Assembly (NCBI GenBank): GCA_946479405.1
Contig: CAMLGD010000017.1
Location: forward strand, 1 to 26,269
Source of the DNA: an uncultured Vogesella sp.
GTDB lineage: Bacteria; Pseudomonadota; Gammaproteobacteria; Burkholderiales; Chromobacteriaceae
Direction of reading: 5' to 3'
DNA length: 26,269 bases
How positions within the stretch are numbered: the stretch's first letter is position 1; each line of letters opens with the position of its first letter. The translations under genes and the position numbers were made by a program. This document shows positions 7,601 to 16,925 of the stretch, in pieces. The notes beneath the pieces are model-generated. The model did no database searches. It was not told the origin of the DNA and saw only the letters and a program-made list of their open reading frames with translations.

Positions 7601-8236
7601 ATGACACTGCGTCTTGGCGACACCGCCCCCGATTTCGAACAGCACTCCAGCGAGGGTGACATTGCCTTTCATGCCTGGCTGGGCGACAGCTGGGGCGTGC
7701 TGTTTTCGCACCCGGCCGACTTCACCCCGGTATGCACCACCGAGCTGGGGCTGACCGCCAAGCTCAAGGATGATTTTGCCCGCCGCAATGTGAAAGTGAT
7801 CGCGCTGTCGGTCGACCCGGTGGCCTCCCACCTGGAGTGGATCAAGGACATCAACGAAACCCAGCACACCACGGTGAACTTCCCGATCATCGCCGATGCC
7901 GACCGCAAGGTGTCCGAGCTGTATGACCTGATCCACCCCAATGCCAGTAGCACCCACACCGTGCGCTCGGTGTTCGTGATCGACCCGGCCAAGAAAATCC
8001 GCCTGATCATTACCTATCCGGCCAGCACCGGCCGCAATTTCAACGAGCTGCTGCGGGTGATCGATTCGCTGCAACTTACCGACCAGCACAGTGTGGCTAC
8101 CCCGGGAAACTGGCAGCAGGGCGACGAGGTGGTGATCGTGCCGTCGCTGCAGGACGAGGCACTGATCCGCCAGAAATTCCCGCACGGCTACCGCGCGCTG
8201 AAACCGTATCTGCGCCTGACTGCGCAGCCGGGCTGA
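7601..8236 (+). CDS. 1-Cys peroxiredoxin (Prx6 family)
   Basis: Cytosolic thiol peroxidase of 211 residues that reduces hydrogen peroxide and alkyl hydroperoxides. The peroxidatic Cys45 sits in 'HPADFTPVCTTELG', with the supporting Thr42 and a conserved Arg122 ('THTVRSVFVID'). The C-terminal Prx6 extension is present ('NWQQGDEVVIVPSLQDEAL', then 'FPHGYRALKPYLR'). There is no resolving Cys: Cys45 is the only cysteine, so an external reductant is needed. AAGGAG precedes the ATG. The gene stands alone, with its own upstream repeats and a strong terminator. Confidence 0.93.
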   Translation: MTLRLGDTAPDFEQHSSEGDIAFHAWLGDSWGVLFSHPADFTPVCTTELGLTAKLKDDFARRNVKVIALSVDPVASHLEWIKDINETQHTTVNFPIIADADRKVSELYDLIHPNASSTHTVRSVFVIDPAKKIRLIITYPASTGRNFNELLRVIDSLQLTDQHSVATPGNWQQGDEVVIVPSLQDEALIRQKFPHGYRALKPYLRLTAQPG

Positions 8237-8278
8237 TTTCTCCTGTCTCTTCTCCGCTCTCTGTATTGGGGGTTATTT

Positions 8279-8305
8279 ACCGGGCCGTGGGCCCGGTTTT
8301 TTTTT
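8279..8305 (+). terminator. Rho-independent terminator of the peroxiredoxin gene
   Basis: CCGGGCC-GTG-GGCCCGG gives a 7-bp GC stem with a 3-nt loop (an A-T pair extends it), followed by nine T. It is a textbook intrinsic terminator 43 nt after the stop codon. Confidence 0.93.
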
Positions 8306-8423
8306 GCTGCCATGGCGAAGCCGGTAAGCGGCGTCCGCGCAGCCGGGACCAATGGCGCAACAGATGGCGACGATAGGGGGACGCCAGCGGCCTGCCGGGT
8401 AAGACCCGCGTGCGGCGCCCCTA

Positions 8424-8433
8424 TGCGGCCAAC
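8424..8433 (-). repeat. 10-mer repeat, exact, intergenic
   Basis: In the gap between the peroxiredoxin terminator and the sensor kinase. Confidence 0.85.
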
Positions 8434-8563
8434 GTGCAGGCTGCGGGCGGGGTCTGCAGCGGCCAGCATTTTTCCTGTGCGTCTGGAAAGCGCAACGTTA
8501 TCAAAAAATGTCGAATGACTATGCGACTGGTTGTGCTACATAGAAAAGGGCCTGCTACCCGCG

Positions 8564-8592
8564 TTGACACGACCATAGTGAGTTGCCCGAAT
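8564..8592 (+). promoter_or_regulatory. Possible promoter of the sensor kinase gene
   Basis: TTGACA at 8564-8569 is a perfect -35, but 17 nt on there is only CCGAAT as -10. If used, transcription would start near 8599, after the first ATG (8594), which would favour the in-frame ATG at 8612 as translation start. The rest of the gap 8306-8563 shows only one GTTGGCCGCA-type repeat and no gene. Confidence 0.3.
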
Positions 8593-8593
8593 C

Positions 8594-11500
8594 ATGCAGC
8601 GATCAACCTCCATGCAGTACGAGGGGTTCGCCTTCCTCTCCACGTCTGCCCCCTCGCATAAACAGCAGCGTCTGATGTTGGCGGTGATTTTCATCTCCGC
8701 ATTGCTGTTCACCATGTTGCTGCCGTTTGCCAAGCAGCCGCAGGCCAAGGTGTGGGCGTTTATCCCGGCCTACCAGTCGGCGCTGGTGGTGAACGATCTG
8801 GTGACGGCGATACTGCTGTTTGGCCAGTTCTATATCCTGCGGTCGCTGGCGCTGCTGGCGCTGGCTACCGGCTATCTGTTCACCGCCTGCATGGCGGTGG
8901 TGCATGCGCTGAGCTTTCCCGGGCTGTTTGCGCCAAGCGGGCTGCTGGGGGCGGGGCCGCAGACCACGGCCTGGCTGTACATGTTCTGGCATGGCGGCTT
9001 TCCGCTGCTGGTGATGGCCTACACCACGCTGGCGCGCGGTAAATGGGAGTTGCCGGCGCACTGGCCCCCAGGCTACGCCGTGTTGCTGTGCTGCATGTTG
9101 GCCGCACTGGCCACGCTGGCGTTGCTGCTGGTGACCACGGTGGGGCACCCGTATCTGCCGCCCATCATGCAGGGCAACCATTACACGCCGGTCATGCGCG
9201 GCGTGGTGTCCAGCGTGTGGGGGCTTAGTCTGCTGGCGTTCGTGCTGCTGATGCGCTACCGGCTGCGCACCATGCTGGACCTGTGGCTGAACGTGGTGAT
9301 GTTTGCCTGGTTGTGCGATATCGCCTTGTCCGCGGTAATGAATGGTGGCCGCTTCGATCTGGGCTTCTACGTTGGCCGCATCTACGGTCTGCTGGCCGCC
9401 AGTTTCGTGCTGATCGTGCTGCTGCTGGAAAACGGCCTGCTGTATACCCGGCTGGCACAGAGTGCGGTGGCGCTGCGCGAGGCCAAGCGCGAGGCCGAGG
9501 ATGCAACCCGCGCCAAGTCCATGTTCCTGGCCAATATGAGCCACGAGATTCGCACGCCGATGAACGCCATCATCGGCATGTCCTACCTGGCGCTGAAAAC
9601 CGAGCTGAGCCAGCGGCAGCGCGATTATGTCGGCAAGATCCACAATGCCGGCACCTCGCTGCTGGGCATCATCAACGACATTCTGGACTTCTCCAAGGTG
9701 GAGGCCGACCGTATCGAGCTGGAGACGGTGAGCTTCCGTCTGGACGAGGTGCTGGAAAATGTGTCGTCACTGGTGGGGCAAAAGGCGGCGGACAAGGGGC
9801 TGGAGCTGTTGTTCGAGTGCGGCAACGACGTGCCACAGAATCTGGTGGGCGACCCGCTGCGCCTGGGGCAGGTGCTGATCAACCTGGTGGGCAACGCCAT
9901 CAAGTTCACCGAGCACGGTCAGGTGGCGGTGAGCATCCAGCTGCTGGAGCGGGTGGGGGACAAGATAAAGCTGCGCATCTGTGTGACCGATACCGGCATC
10001 GGCATGGATGACGCGCAGCAGGCGCAGTTGTTCCAGGCGTTCAGTCAGGCCGATGGCTCCACCACGCGCAAGTACGGCGGTACCGGCCTGGGGCTGGTGA
10101 TTGCCCGCCGGCTGGTGGAGCTAATGGGCGGTGCGATCCAGGTGGAGTCGGCACCCGGCAGCGGCAGCAGCTTCCAGTTCAGTGTCTGGCTGGGGGAGTC
10201 CAGCGTGGTCGATGCACGTGGCAAGTCGCTGCCCGAGGTGGCGCGCGGGCTGCGCGTGCTGGTCATCGACGACAACGCCTCGGCGCGCGACATCCTGTCC
10301 GAACAGCTGCGTGGCTTGGGCTTTGCCGTCAGCACCTGCGCATCCGGCCGCGAGGCGCTGGATATCTATCGTCAGGCCAGCATGGACCACCCGTTCGACA
10401 TCGTGTTTGTGGACTGGATGATGCCGGTGATGAATGGCGTCGACACCGCACGCCGCATCCGGGCGCTCAACGGCGCCAAGATCATTATGGTCACCGCCTT
10501 TGGCCGTGACGACGTACGTGCCGAGGCGGAGGCCGTCGGCGTGGAGGCCTTCCTGGTCAAGCCGGTAAGCCAGTCGTCGCTGCTGGACGTGATGCTGGGG
10601 CTGTTTGGCGGCCGGCGCGAGAACGACACGGTGCGCCAGATGCTGGCCTTGCCCAGGCTGGATGGGGTGCGCGTCCTGCTGGCCGAGGACAACAAGATCA
10701 ACCAGCAGCTGACGGTGGAATTGCTGCAGGCGGCGGGCGCCACGGTAGAGGTGGTGGACAATGGCCGCGACGCGGTGATCCGCCTGGCGGAGCAGGCTGC
10801 CGATCACTACCAGCTGGTGCTGATGGACGTACAGATGCCGGTGCTGGACGGCATCGAGGCCACCCGGCTGATCCGCGGCGACCCGCGCCTGCTGGAGTTG
10901 CCCATCATTGCGCTGACCGCAGATGTGCAGGCCTCCGAGTATGAGAGCTGCATGGCCGCCGGCATGGTCGATCGCATCCTCAAGCCGGTGGACCCGCACC
11001 TGATGTTCGAAACCCTGCTGCGCTGGGTGCAACCGCAACCGGGTACGGTGGCGGGGGCGGTGCCGGCAGAGCTAACCCCGGCGGCAGCGCCGGTGGCGCT
11101 GCTCAGCCAGAGTGCCGGTCTGGCCAGTGTGGCCGGCAACCGCAGCCTGTACCTGCACCTGTTGCGCCAGTTCGTGGCTGAGGAGGGCGATGCGGCCGGG
11201 CGGGTCGCAACTGCGCTGGCTGCCGCCGATTACGAAACTGCGGTGCGGGTGGTGCACAGTCTCAAGGGCCTGGCCGGCACGCTGGGCTTTCTGCGATTGC
11301 AGGCGGTGGCGGCCAGTCTGCAGCGGGCCATTGTCGAGCGTGAGCCGTATCCGCAGCTGCTGGCGGATTTCGACCAGCAAATGCAGCGGGTGGTGTCATT
11401 ACTGAAAGACGCGCTGGCGCAGGAAGAAAGCGCCAGCGACCAGCTACCGGACGATGCTGCGCTGCTGCTGCGTGAACTGGCCGGCTTGCTGGCCGCCAGC

Positions 11501-11680
11501 GATGGCGATGCGTTGGGCTTTTTTCTGGAGCATGCCGACAGCCTGCGCACGGTGTTGCCCGCCACTGGCTATGCCGGTTTCGACAAGGCGATGCGGCAGT
11601 TTGACTTTCCGGCCGCGCGTGACTGGCTGGAACAGGCTGCGGCGGAAGCGGGCATCCGCTGGCAGGAGGATGCGTCATGA
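8594..11680 (+). CDS. Hybrid sensor histidine kinase, MASE4-HisKA-HATPase-REC-REC-HPt
   Basis: Inner-membrane hybrid kinase of 1028 residues. An N-terminal MASE4-type sensor module of about eight membrane segments spans roughly residues 25-280 ('[19 protein letters not shown]', '[19 protein letters not shown]'). A short coiled coil follows, then HisKA with phospho-acceptor His317 in MSHEIRTP, then HATPase_c with N ('[11 protein letters not shown]'), G1 ('DTGIGM') and G2 ('GGTGLGL') boxes. Two receiver domains come next, with acceptors Asp607 ('VDWMMP') and Asp745 ('MDVQMP') and lysines 656 and 797. An HPt domain carries His888 in VHSLKG. The signal is unknown. The stop overlaps the next ATG as ATGA, so the phosphorelay probably ends in the HD-GYP regulator. 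The start is uncertain (8594 or 8612). Confidence 0.93.
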   Translation: MQRSTSMQYEGFAFLSTSAPSHKQQRLMLAVIFISALLFTMLLPFAKQPQAKVWAFIPAYQSALVVNDLVTAILLFGQFYILRSLALLALATGYLFTACMAVVHALSFPGLFAPSGLLGAGPQTTAWLYMFWHGGFPLLVMAYTTLARGKWELPAHWPPGYAVLLCCMLAALATLALLLVTTVGHPYLPPIMQGNHYTPVMRGVVSSVWGLSLLAFVLLMRYRLRTMLDLWLNVVMFAWLCDIALSAVMNGGRFDLGFYVGRIYGLLAASFVLIVLLLENGLLYTRLAQSAVALREAKREAEDATRAKSMFLANMSHEIRTPMNAIIGMSYLALKTELSQRQRDYVGKIHNAGTSLLGIINDILDFSKVEADRIELETVSFRLDEVLENVSSLVGQKAADKGLELLFECGNDVPQNLVGDPLRLGQVLINLVGNAIKFTEHGQVAVSIQLLERVGDKIKLRICVTDTGIGMDDAQQAQLFQAFSQADGSTTRKYGGTGLGLVIARRLVELMGGAIQVESAPGSGSSFQFSVWLGESSVVDARGKSLPEVARGLRVLVIDDNASARDILSEQLRGLGFAVSTCASGREALDIYRQASMDHPFDIVFVDWMMPVMNGVDTARRIRALNGAKIIMVTAFGRDDVRAEAEAVGVEAFLVKPVSQSSLLDVMLGLFGGRRENDTVRQMLALPRLDGVRVLLAEDNKINQQLTVELLQAAGATVEVVDNGRDAVIRLAEQAADHYQLVLMDVQMPVLDGIEATRLIRGDPRLLELPIIALTADVQASEYESCMAAGMVDRILKPVDPHLMFETLLRWVQPQPGTVAGAVPAELTPAAAPVALLSQSAGLASVAGNRSLYLHLLRQFVAEEGDAAGRVATALAAADYETAVRVVHSLKGLAGTLGFLRLQAVAASLQRAIVEREPYPQLLADFDQQMQRVVSLLKDALAQEESASDQLPDDAALLLRELAGLLAASDGDALGFFLEHADSLRTVLPATGYAGFDKAMRQFDFPAARDWLEQAAAEAGIRWQEDAS
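9097..9106 (+). repeat. 10-mer repeat, exact
   Basis: Inside the kinase MASE4 region as Leu-Ala-Ala in a membrane helix. Confidence 0.85.
9371..9380 (+). repeat. 10-mer repeat, exact
   Basis: Inside the kinase as Val-Gly-Arg with the GTT valine codon. Last exact copy before a 5-kb gap. Confidence 0.85.
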
Positions 11681-12777
11681 TCGATTCCCAGATGCCGCAA
11701 CGGCAGACCGTGCTGATCGTCGATGACACACCGGAAAACCTGACCCTGCTGTACGGCCTGTTGAAAGATCGCTACCGCGTGCTGGTGGCCAATAGCGGCG
11801 AGCGCGCGTTGCAGTTGTTGGCCGGCGATGTGCTGCCGGATCTGGTGTTGCTGGATGTGATGATGCCTGGCATCGGCGGCTTTGCCGTATGCCGGCAGCT
11901 GAAGAGCGAAGCGCGCACCGCCAGAGTCCCGGTGATCTTCCTGACCGCCATGAGTGAACACGCGGACGAGCAGGCCGGCTTCGATGCCGGTGCGGTCGAC
12001 TACATCGTCAAGCCGATCTCGCCCCCCATCGTGCTGACCCGGGTGAACACCCATATGCAGCTGAAGGCGGCGGCGGATTTTCTGGAAGACCAGGCCGCAT
12101 TCCTGCGACGCGAGGTGGAAATACGCACCCGGGAAGTGCAGGTAATTCAGGACGTCACCATCATGGCGCTGGCGTCGCTGGCCGAGACCCGCGACCACGA
12201 AACCGGCAATCACATCCGCCGCACCCAGAACTACGTGCGGGCGTTGGCACGGCAGCTGCAGACCCACCCGCGGTTTTGCAGCGTGCTGGACGACGACACC
12301 ATCGATATGCTGTACAAGTCGGCACCGCTACACGACATCGGCAAGGTGGGGATTCCGGATGCCATCCTGCTCAAGCCGGGCAAGCTGACGCCGGAAGAAT
12401 TCGAGATCATGAAGACGCACACCACGCTGGGGCGCGATGCCATCAGCACGGCGGAAAAGCTGCTGGATGCGCCCAGCAGCTTTCTGCGACTGGCACGCGA
12501 AATCGCCAATTATCACCAGGAAAAGTGGGATGGCAGCGGCTATCCGGAAGGCTTGTCCGGCGATGCCATCCCGGTGTCGGCACGGCTGATGGCGGTGGCC
12601 GATGTCTACGACGCGCTGATTTCACGCCGGGTATACAAGCCACCTTTCCCGCATGAGCAGGCGGTAGCAATGATCCTCGCCGGGCGCGGCCAACATTTCG
12701 ACCCGGATATGGTGGATGCCTTCGAGGCGATTGCCGAGGAGTTCCGCGCCATTGCCCGGCGCTACGCCGACGAATAA
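11677..12777 (+). CDS. Response regulator with HD-GYP output (c-di-GMP phosphodiesterase)
   Basis: Cytoplasmic regulator of 366 residues. The receiver domain (about 10-128) has acidic Asp16/Asp17, acceptor Asp60 in LLDVMMP and Lys112. A helical linker (about 130-165) leads into an HD-GYP domain with '[10 protein letters not shown]', His219-Asp220 in PLHDIGK, 'HTTLGRDAI', and His280 plus GYP (288-290) in '[11 protein letters not shown]'. All core residues for c-di-GMP hydrolysis to pGpG/GMP appear present. Its ATG overlaps the kinase stop (ATGA), so the two are a cognate pair lowering c-di-GMP on signal. Confidence 0.93.
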   Translation: MIDSQMPQRQTVLIVDDTPENLTLLYGLLKDRYRVLVANSGERALQLLAGDVLPDLVLLDVMMPGIGGFAVCRQLKSEARTARVPVIFLTAMSEHADEQAGFDAGAVDYIVKPISPPIVLTRVNTHMQLKAAADFLEDQAAFLRREVEIRTREVQVIQDVTIMALASLAETRDHETGNHIRRTQNYVRALARQLQTHPRFCSVLDDDTIDMLYKSAPLHDIGKVGIPDAILLKPGKLTPEEFEIMKTHTTLGRDAISTAEKLLDAPSSFLRLAREIANYHQEKWDGSGYPEGLSGDAIPVSARLMAVADVYDALISRRVYKPPFPHEQAVAMILAGRGQHFDPDMVDAFEAIAEEFRAIARRYADE

Positions 12778-12787
12778 CGGTTTGCCA

Positions 12788-12817
12788 GCAGCGTCCGCCA
12801 GCCGCGACGGACGCTGC
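12788..12817. terminator. Stem-loop between convergent genes
   Basis: GCAGCGTCCG and CGGACGCTGC form a perfect 10-bp stem with a 10-nt loop in the 47-bp gap between the HD-GYP regulator and the convergent aldo/keto reductase. There is no T-run on either side. It is placed to act as a two-way transcript end. Confidence 0.6.
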
Positions 12818-12824
12818 ACTGCCA

Positions 12825-13877
12825 TTACGGCGCCGGGTTGGAAATCGCCTGGTGGATGGCGTCAATGGCCGCCAGGGTGGCGGCGTCCAGCGTCAGTTCG
12901 GCGCTGGCGATGTTTTCTTCCAGCTGCGCCAGTGTGGTGGCGCCGATGATGTTGCTGGTCACGAATGGCCGGCTGTTCACAAACGCCAGCGCCATCTGTG
13001 CCGGCGACAGCCCGCGCTCGCGCGCTAGTGCCACGTAGCGCGCAGTGGCTGCCTCTGCCTGCGGATTGGTGTAGCGGGTGAAGCGGTCGAACAGCGTCAG
13101 CCGCGCGCCCTGTGGCTGGGCACCGTCCAGGTATTTGCCGGACAGCACGCCAAACGCCAGCGGCGAATAGGCCAGCAGCCCCAGTTGTTCGCGGTGGCTG
13201 AACTCGGCCAATCCCACTTCGAAACTACGGTTCAGCAGGCTGTACGGGTTCTGGATGCTGGCCACGCGCGGCAGATTGTAGCGCTCGGCCAAGGCCAGGA
13301 ATTGCGCCACGCCCCATGGGGTTTCGTTGGACAGGCCAATGGCACGCACCTTGCCGGCGGCGACAAAATCCTGCAGCACGCGCAGGGTTTCCTCGATGGC
13401 CACGCTGCCTGGCGCATCGTCCTGCCACGGGTAGCCCAGCTGGCCAAAGTAGTTGGTGCTGCGATCCGGCCAGTGCAGCTGGTACAGGTCCAGGTAGTCG
13501 GTCTGCAGCCGGCGCAGGCTGTCATCCAGTGCCTGGGTGAGGTTGGCGCGGTCGAAATGTACTTTGCCGTCGCGGATATGGCTGGGGCGCTTGGGGTCGC
13601 TGCTCGGCCCGGCTGCCTTGCTGGCCAGCACGATGCGTTCGCGGCGGCCGCCTTTGGCCAGCCAGCTGCCGATATAGCTTTCGGTACGGCCCTGGGTGTC
13701 GGCCTTGGGCGGTACCGGGTACATCTCGGCGGTGTCGATCAGGTTAATGCCGCGTTCCAGCGCCAGATCCAGCTGGCTGTGGGCATCGGCTTCGCTGTTC
13801 TGTTCGCCCCAGGTCATGGTGCCCAGCGAAATCAGGCTGACATTGATGCCGCTGCGGCCGAGTGGTCGGAATTCCAT
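12825..13877 (-). CDS. tas: NADP(H)-dependent aldo/keto reductase, Tas-like
   Basis: Cytosolic oxidoreductase of 350 residues. It shares long stretches with E. coli Tas, such as 'GTMTWGEQNSEADAHSQLD', 'AEMYPVPP', 'RRLQTDYLDLYQLHWP' and 'IQNPYSLLNRSFEVGLAE'. The aldo/keto reductase tetrad Asp48, Tyr53, Lys87 and His135 is present. I chose the ATG at 13877 because AAGGA stands 8 nt upstream and this matches the Tas N-terminus; the ATG at 13886 overlaps that ribosome site. Physiological substrate is unclear even for E. coli Tas. It is divergent from metN and probably transcribed alone. Confidence 0.88.
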   Translation of the reverse strand: MEFRPLGRSGINVSLISLGTMTWGEQNSEADAHSQLDLALERGINLIDTAEMYPVPPKADTQGRTESYIGSWLAKGGRRERIVLASKAAGPSSDPKRPSHIRDGKVHFDRANLTQALDDSLRRLQTDYLDLYQLHWPDRSTNYFGQLGYPWQDDAPGSVAIEETLRVLQDFVAAGKVRAIGLSNETPWGVAQFLALAERYNLPRVASIQNPYSLLNRSFEVGLAEFSHREQLGLLAYSPLAFGVLSGKYLDGAQPQGARLTLFDRFTRYTNPQAEAATARYVALARERGLSPAQMALAFVNSRPFVTSNIIGATTLAQLEENIASAELTLDAATLAAIDAIHQAISNPAP

Positions 13878-13975
13878 TGATTGCATCCTTGGCTAACAAG
13901 TGGGTGGGCGCGGTGCAGGCCGCGGCAAGTGTGCGCTGTGTATATGGTGCCGGCATGGCCGGAAGGCAACATGAT

Positions 13976-14044
13976 AAGCCGTGGTTGGTACATCACGAAA
14001 AGTAATAAAAAAATCAATTTATATCGTTTTTGGTTTTTTGAAGC
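13976..14044 (+). promoter_or_regulatory. AT-rich leader, probable metNIQ promoter region
   Basis: This stretch is far richer in A/T than its surroundings and lies 70-140 bp before the metN ATG in the divergent gap. It holds a TATATC (14020-14025) and runs of A and T. No clear -35 at 17 nt and no riboswitch fold that I can recognise. Activator-dependent sulfur or methionine control is plausible but unproven. Confidence 0.4.
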
Positions 14045-14114
14045 TGCGCCTAGACTGGCGTTCGCTCCCCCACAACCGGGCCGGGGCCGACCAAGCAGTT
14101 TGCAGAAAGCCATC

Positions 14115-15125
14115 ATGATAGAAGTGAACGACCTGACCAAACACTACCCGCACGCCGGCACCACGGTGGCCGCGCTGGGCGGGGTCAATCTGCGCATCGA
14201 GCAGGGTGAAATCTACGGCATCATCGGCCGCTCCGGTGCCGGCAAAAGCACTCTGATCCGCTGCCTCAACCTGCTGGCGCGTCCGGATGCGGGCAGCGTA
14301 CAGCTGGGCGGCGAGGAACTGACCGCTCTTGACGAGCGCGCGTTGCAGCAGCGGCGCCAGCGCATCGGCATGGTGTTCCAGCACTTCAACCTGCTGCGTT
14401 CGCGCACGGTTGCGGCCAACGTGCGTTTTCCGCTGGAGCTGGCCGGCGGCCTGAGTACCGCACAGATGGATGCACGGGTGGACGAACTGTTGGCGCTGGT
14501 CGGGCTGCAGGATCACCAGCACAAGCGCCCGGCGCAGTTGTCCGGCGGGCAGAAGCAGCGGGTGGGTATCGCCCGCGCGCTGGCCAACCACCCGGATGTG
14601 CTGCTGTGCGACGAGGCCACTTCGGCGCTGGACCCGGAAACCACCGATGCCATTCTGGCGCTGCTGGCGGATATCAACCGTCAGCTGGGGCTGACCATCG
14701 TGCTGATTACTCACGACATGCGGGTGATACGCCAGCTGTGCGACAGCGTGGCAGTGCTGGATCACGGCCGCGTGGTGGAGGCGGGCAAGGTGATCGATGT
14801 CTTTCTACAGCCGCAGCATGCCGTTACCCAGAGCCTGCTGGCGGAAACCGGGTTGGGGCAGGCGGCTTTGCAGGGCCAGTGGCGCGAGCGCATCGGCACG
14901 CCATTGCTGAAGCTGACCTTTGTCGGCGAGCCGGCGCTGCAGCCGGTGCTGGACAAGGTTGGCCGCGAGGTCGGGCTGCGCATCAACCTGTTGTCCGGCA
15001 CGCTGGCGGAAATCAAGCACACTCCGTTTGGCCTGCTGCTGGCTGGGGTAGTGGCCAGTGATGTCGAGGTGCAGGCGCTGCCGGCCATTTTTGCCCGCGA
15101 GGGCGTGCGTTGCGAGGTGTTGTGA
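14115..15125 (+). CDS. metN: D/L-methionine ABC importer ATP-binding protein MetN
   Basis: ABC ATPase of 336 residues. Walker A GRSGAGKST is at 38-46, the signature LSGGQKQR at 142-149, Walker B 'VLLCDEATSALD' with Asp166-Glu167, and switch His200. The C-terminal 75 residues form the NIL (ACT-like) domain, which in MetN binds methionine and shuts import down. The start 'MIEVNDLTKHYP' fits the family; an open frame continues upstream through the AT-rich leader but has no role. It is first in metNIQ and shares one base with metI (TGATG). Confidence 0.95.
   Translation: MIEVNDLTKHYPHAGTTVAALGGVNLRIEQGEIYGIIGRSGAGKSTLIRCLNLLARPDAGSVQLGGEELTALDERALQQRRQRIGMVFQHFNLLRSRTVAANVRFPLELAGGLSTAQMDARVDELLALVGLQDHQHKRPAQLSGGQKQRVGIARALANHPDVLLCDEATSALDPETTDAILALLADINRQLGLTIVLITHDMRVIRQLCDSVAVLDHGRVVEAGKVIDVFLQPQHAVTQSLLAETGLGQAALQGQWRERIGTPLLKLTFVGEPALQPVLDKVGREVGLRINLLSGTLAEIKHTPFGLLLAGVVASDVEVQALPAIFAREGVRCEVL
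14411..14420 (-). repeat. 10-mer repeat, exact
   Basis: Inside metN as Ala-Ala-Asn. Confidence 0.85.
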
Positions 15126-15802
15126 TGGGCGATTTTGACTGGAACCTGCTGTGGCAGGTGGACTGGGCGGAAATCGCCGAGGCCACACTGGATACGCTCA
15201 CCATGCTGGGGGTGTCGTTACTGTTTACCGTGCTGCTGGGCCTGCCGCTGGGCGTGCTGCTGTACGTCACCGCCCCCGGCCAGCTGCGGGCGCGGCCACG
15301 GCTGTATGCGCTGCTGTCGTTGCTGGTCAACGTGTTGCGCTCGCTGCCGTTCGTGATCCTGCTGATCGTGCTGATTCCGCTCACGCTGCTGCTGGTGGGA
15401 ACCTCCATCGGCGTGGCCGGCGCCATTGTGCCGCTGGTGGTGGGCGCGGTGCCGTTCTTTGGCCGGCTGGTGGAAAACGTGCTGCGCGAGGTGGACCGTG
15501 GCGTGATCGAAGCCAGCCAGTCCATGGGTGCACGCCTGCCGCAGATCATCGTCAAGGTGCTGCTGCCGGAGGCGCTGCCGGGCCTGATCGGCGCCGTCAC
15601 CGTGACCGGAGTGGCGCTGGTGGGCTACACCGCCATGTCCGGCGTCATCGGCGGCGGCGGGCTGGGCGATCTGGCGGTGCGCTACGGCTACCAGCGCTTC
15701 CAGACCGAGGTGATGGTCGTCACCGTTGCCTTGCTGCTGCTACTGGTGCAACTGCTGCAATCTGCCGGCGACCGCCTGGTACGGCGCTGTCGTCTGGACT
15801 GA
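15125..15802 (+). CDS. metI: Methionine ABC importer permease MetI
   Basis: Inner-membrane permease of 225 residues with about five to six membrane segments. The EAA loop ('EASQSMGARLPQIIVKVLLPEALPG' region, about 138-160) docks to MetN. The segments 'SLPFVILLIVLIPLT' and 'YTAMSGVIGGGGLGDLAVRYGYQRF' are typical of MetI. The ATG at 15125 overlaps the metN stop and has GAGG 8 nt upstream; an earlier in-frame ATG at 15110 lies inside metN and is less likely. Confidence 0.95.
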   Translation: MGDFDWNLLWQVDWAEIAEATLDTLTMLGVSLLFTVLLGLPLGVLLYVTAPGQLRARPRLYALLSLLVNVLRSLPFVILLIVLIPLTLLLVGTSIGVAGAIVPLVVGAVPFFGRLVENVLREVDRGVIEASQSMGARLPQIIVKVLLPEALPGLIGAVTVTGVALVGYTAMSGVIGGGGLGDLAVRYGYQRFQTEVMVVTVALLLLLVQLLQSAGDRLVRRCRLD

Positions 15803-15897
15803 ATCCCTCCCGTTTTATCCCTTTCATCTGTACGCCTGCATGCCTTGGCCGACCCGGCCCGGGCAGGGGCAAGACTTTCTCTCAAAAAGGAAAAATC

Positions 15898-16686
15898 ATG
15901 ACTCGTCTGAGCAAAATCGCCATCGCCTTCGCCCTGGCCGGCTTCACCTTTGCCGCCCAGGCCGAGAACGTCAAACTCACCGTCGCCGCCTCGCCGGTGC
16001 CGCACGCCGAGCTGCTGGAGGCGCTGAAGCCGACCCTCGCCAAGCAGGGCGTGGATCTGGAAGTGAAAGTATTCAACGACTACGTGCTGCCCAATACCCA
16101 GGTGGAAGAAAAGCAGCTGGATGCCAACTTCTTCCAGCACATTCCCTACCTGAACAAGTTCAACAAGGATCGCGGCACCCATCTGGTGGTGGCCAGCAAG
16201 CCGGTGCACATCGAGCCGTTTGCCGCCTACTCGGTCAAGGTCAAGAAAGTGGCGGAGCTGAAGGACGGCGCCACGGTGGCGATTCCGAATGACCCTACCA
16301 ACGCCGGTCGCGCGCTGCTGCTGCTGGATCAGGGCGGGGTCATCAAGCTGAAGGACCGCAGCAATATCTACCCGACGGTAAAAGACATTGCGGCCAACCC
16401 CAAGCATCTGAAGATCAAGGAACTGGAAGCCGCCACCTTGCCGCGCGTGCTGAACCAGGTGGATCTGGCGCTGATCAATGCCAATTACGCGCTGGAAGCC
16501 AAACTGAACCCGAAGAAAGACGGGCTGTTTGCCGAAACTACCTCGCCGTACGCCAACTTGCTGGTGGCTCGTCCGGATAACAAGGACAGCGCCGCCATCA
16601 AGAAACTGGCGGCGGCACTGAACAGCCCGGAAGCGAAGAAATTCATCGAGAGCAAATATCAGGGTGGAGTGGTACCGGCATTCTGA
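15898..16686 (+). CDS. metQ: Methionine-binding protein MetQ (NlpA family)
   Basis: Substrate-binding protein of 262 residues for the MetNI importer. The Sec signal peptide ends at about 'FAAQA' (residue 21). Family marks are 'LTVAASPVPHAELLEALKP', 'FNDYVLPNTQVEEKQLDANFFQHIPYL' and 'TVAIPNDPTNAGRALLLLD'. Unlike E. coli MetQ it has no lipobox Cys, so it should be a soluble periplasmic protein. AAAAAGG precedes the ATG. It follows metI by 95 nt and ends the operon, with a strong terminator downstream. Confidence 0.95.
   Translation: MTRLSKIAIAFALAGFTFAAQAENVKLTVAASPVPHAELLEALKPTLAKQGVDLEVKVFNDYVLPNTQVEEKQLDANFFQHIPYLNKFNKDRGTHLVVASKPVHIEPFAAYSVKVKKVAELKDGATVAIPNDPTNAGRALLLLDQGGVIKLKDRSNIYPTVKDIAANPKHLKIKELEAATLPRVLNQVDLALINANYALEAKLNPKKDGLFAETTSPYANLLVARPDNKDSAAIKKLAAALNSPEAKKFIESKYQGGVVPAF
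16389..16398 (-). repeat. 10-mer repeat, exact
   Basis: Inside metQ as Ala-Ala-Asn. Confidence 0.85.
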
Positions 16687-16763
16687 TTGCGTTGATGGCA
16701 GGGGCTGGATAGTTGCTGCCGCGCTGGCGGCGTTGTCGGCCCCGCTTGCTGCTGCGTGTCACG

Positions 16764-16789
16764 CCCCCGCCATGCCGGCGGGGGTTTTT
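16764..16789 (+). terminator. Rho-independent terminator of metNIQ
   Basis: CCCCCGCC-ATGCC-GGCGGGGG forms an 8-bp GC stem with a 5-nt loop followed by five T, 77 nt after the metQ stop. Confidence 0.93.
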
Positions 16790-16847
16790 GCCAGCTGCCA
16801 CGCAGGCCGGCAGCGGATGTAGCGGACACCGGCCAAAGCTGCCGCTA

Positions 16848-16857
16848 GTTGGCCGCA
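16848..16857 (+). repeat. 10-mer repeat, exact, intergenic
   Basis: Between the metNIQ terminator and the MFS gene; first arm of an inverted pair. Preceded by CTA. Confidence 0.85.
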
Positions 16858-16925
16858 CCGTTACGGCCGCGCTATGTCGCCCCTGGCCGCCACTGGCCGG
16901 TTTTTACTGTCAGAACAATCTGTGC

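Noticed and set aside
8564..8592. Confident promoter for the sensor kinase
   Set aside because: The -35 is perfect but the -10 is poor and the start would fall after the first ATG; kept only as a low-confidence feature.
8603..9643. Long open frame opposite the kinase N-terminus
   Set aside because: Gln/His/Arg-rich translation, antisense to a clear MASE4 coding region; a shadow.
13881..14114. Upstream extension of metN to a GTG/ATG near 13881
   Set aside because: It would translate the AT-rich promoter leader and add about 78 residues absent from MetN proteins.
13976..14114. SAM-type riboswitch before metNIQ
   Set aside because: I could not find the paired elements of a known SAM/SAH aptamer; only an AT-rich stretch is evident.
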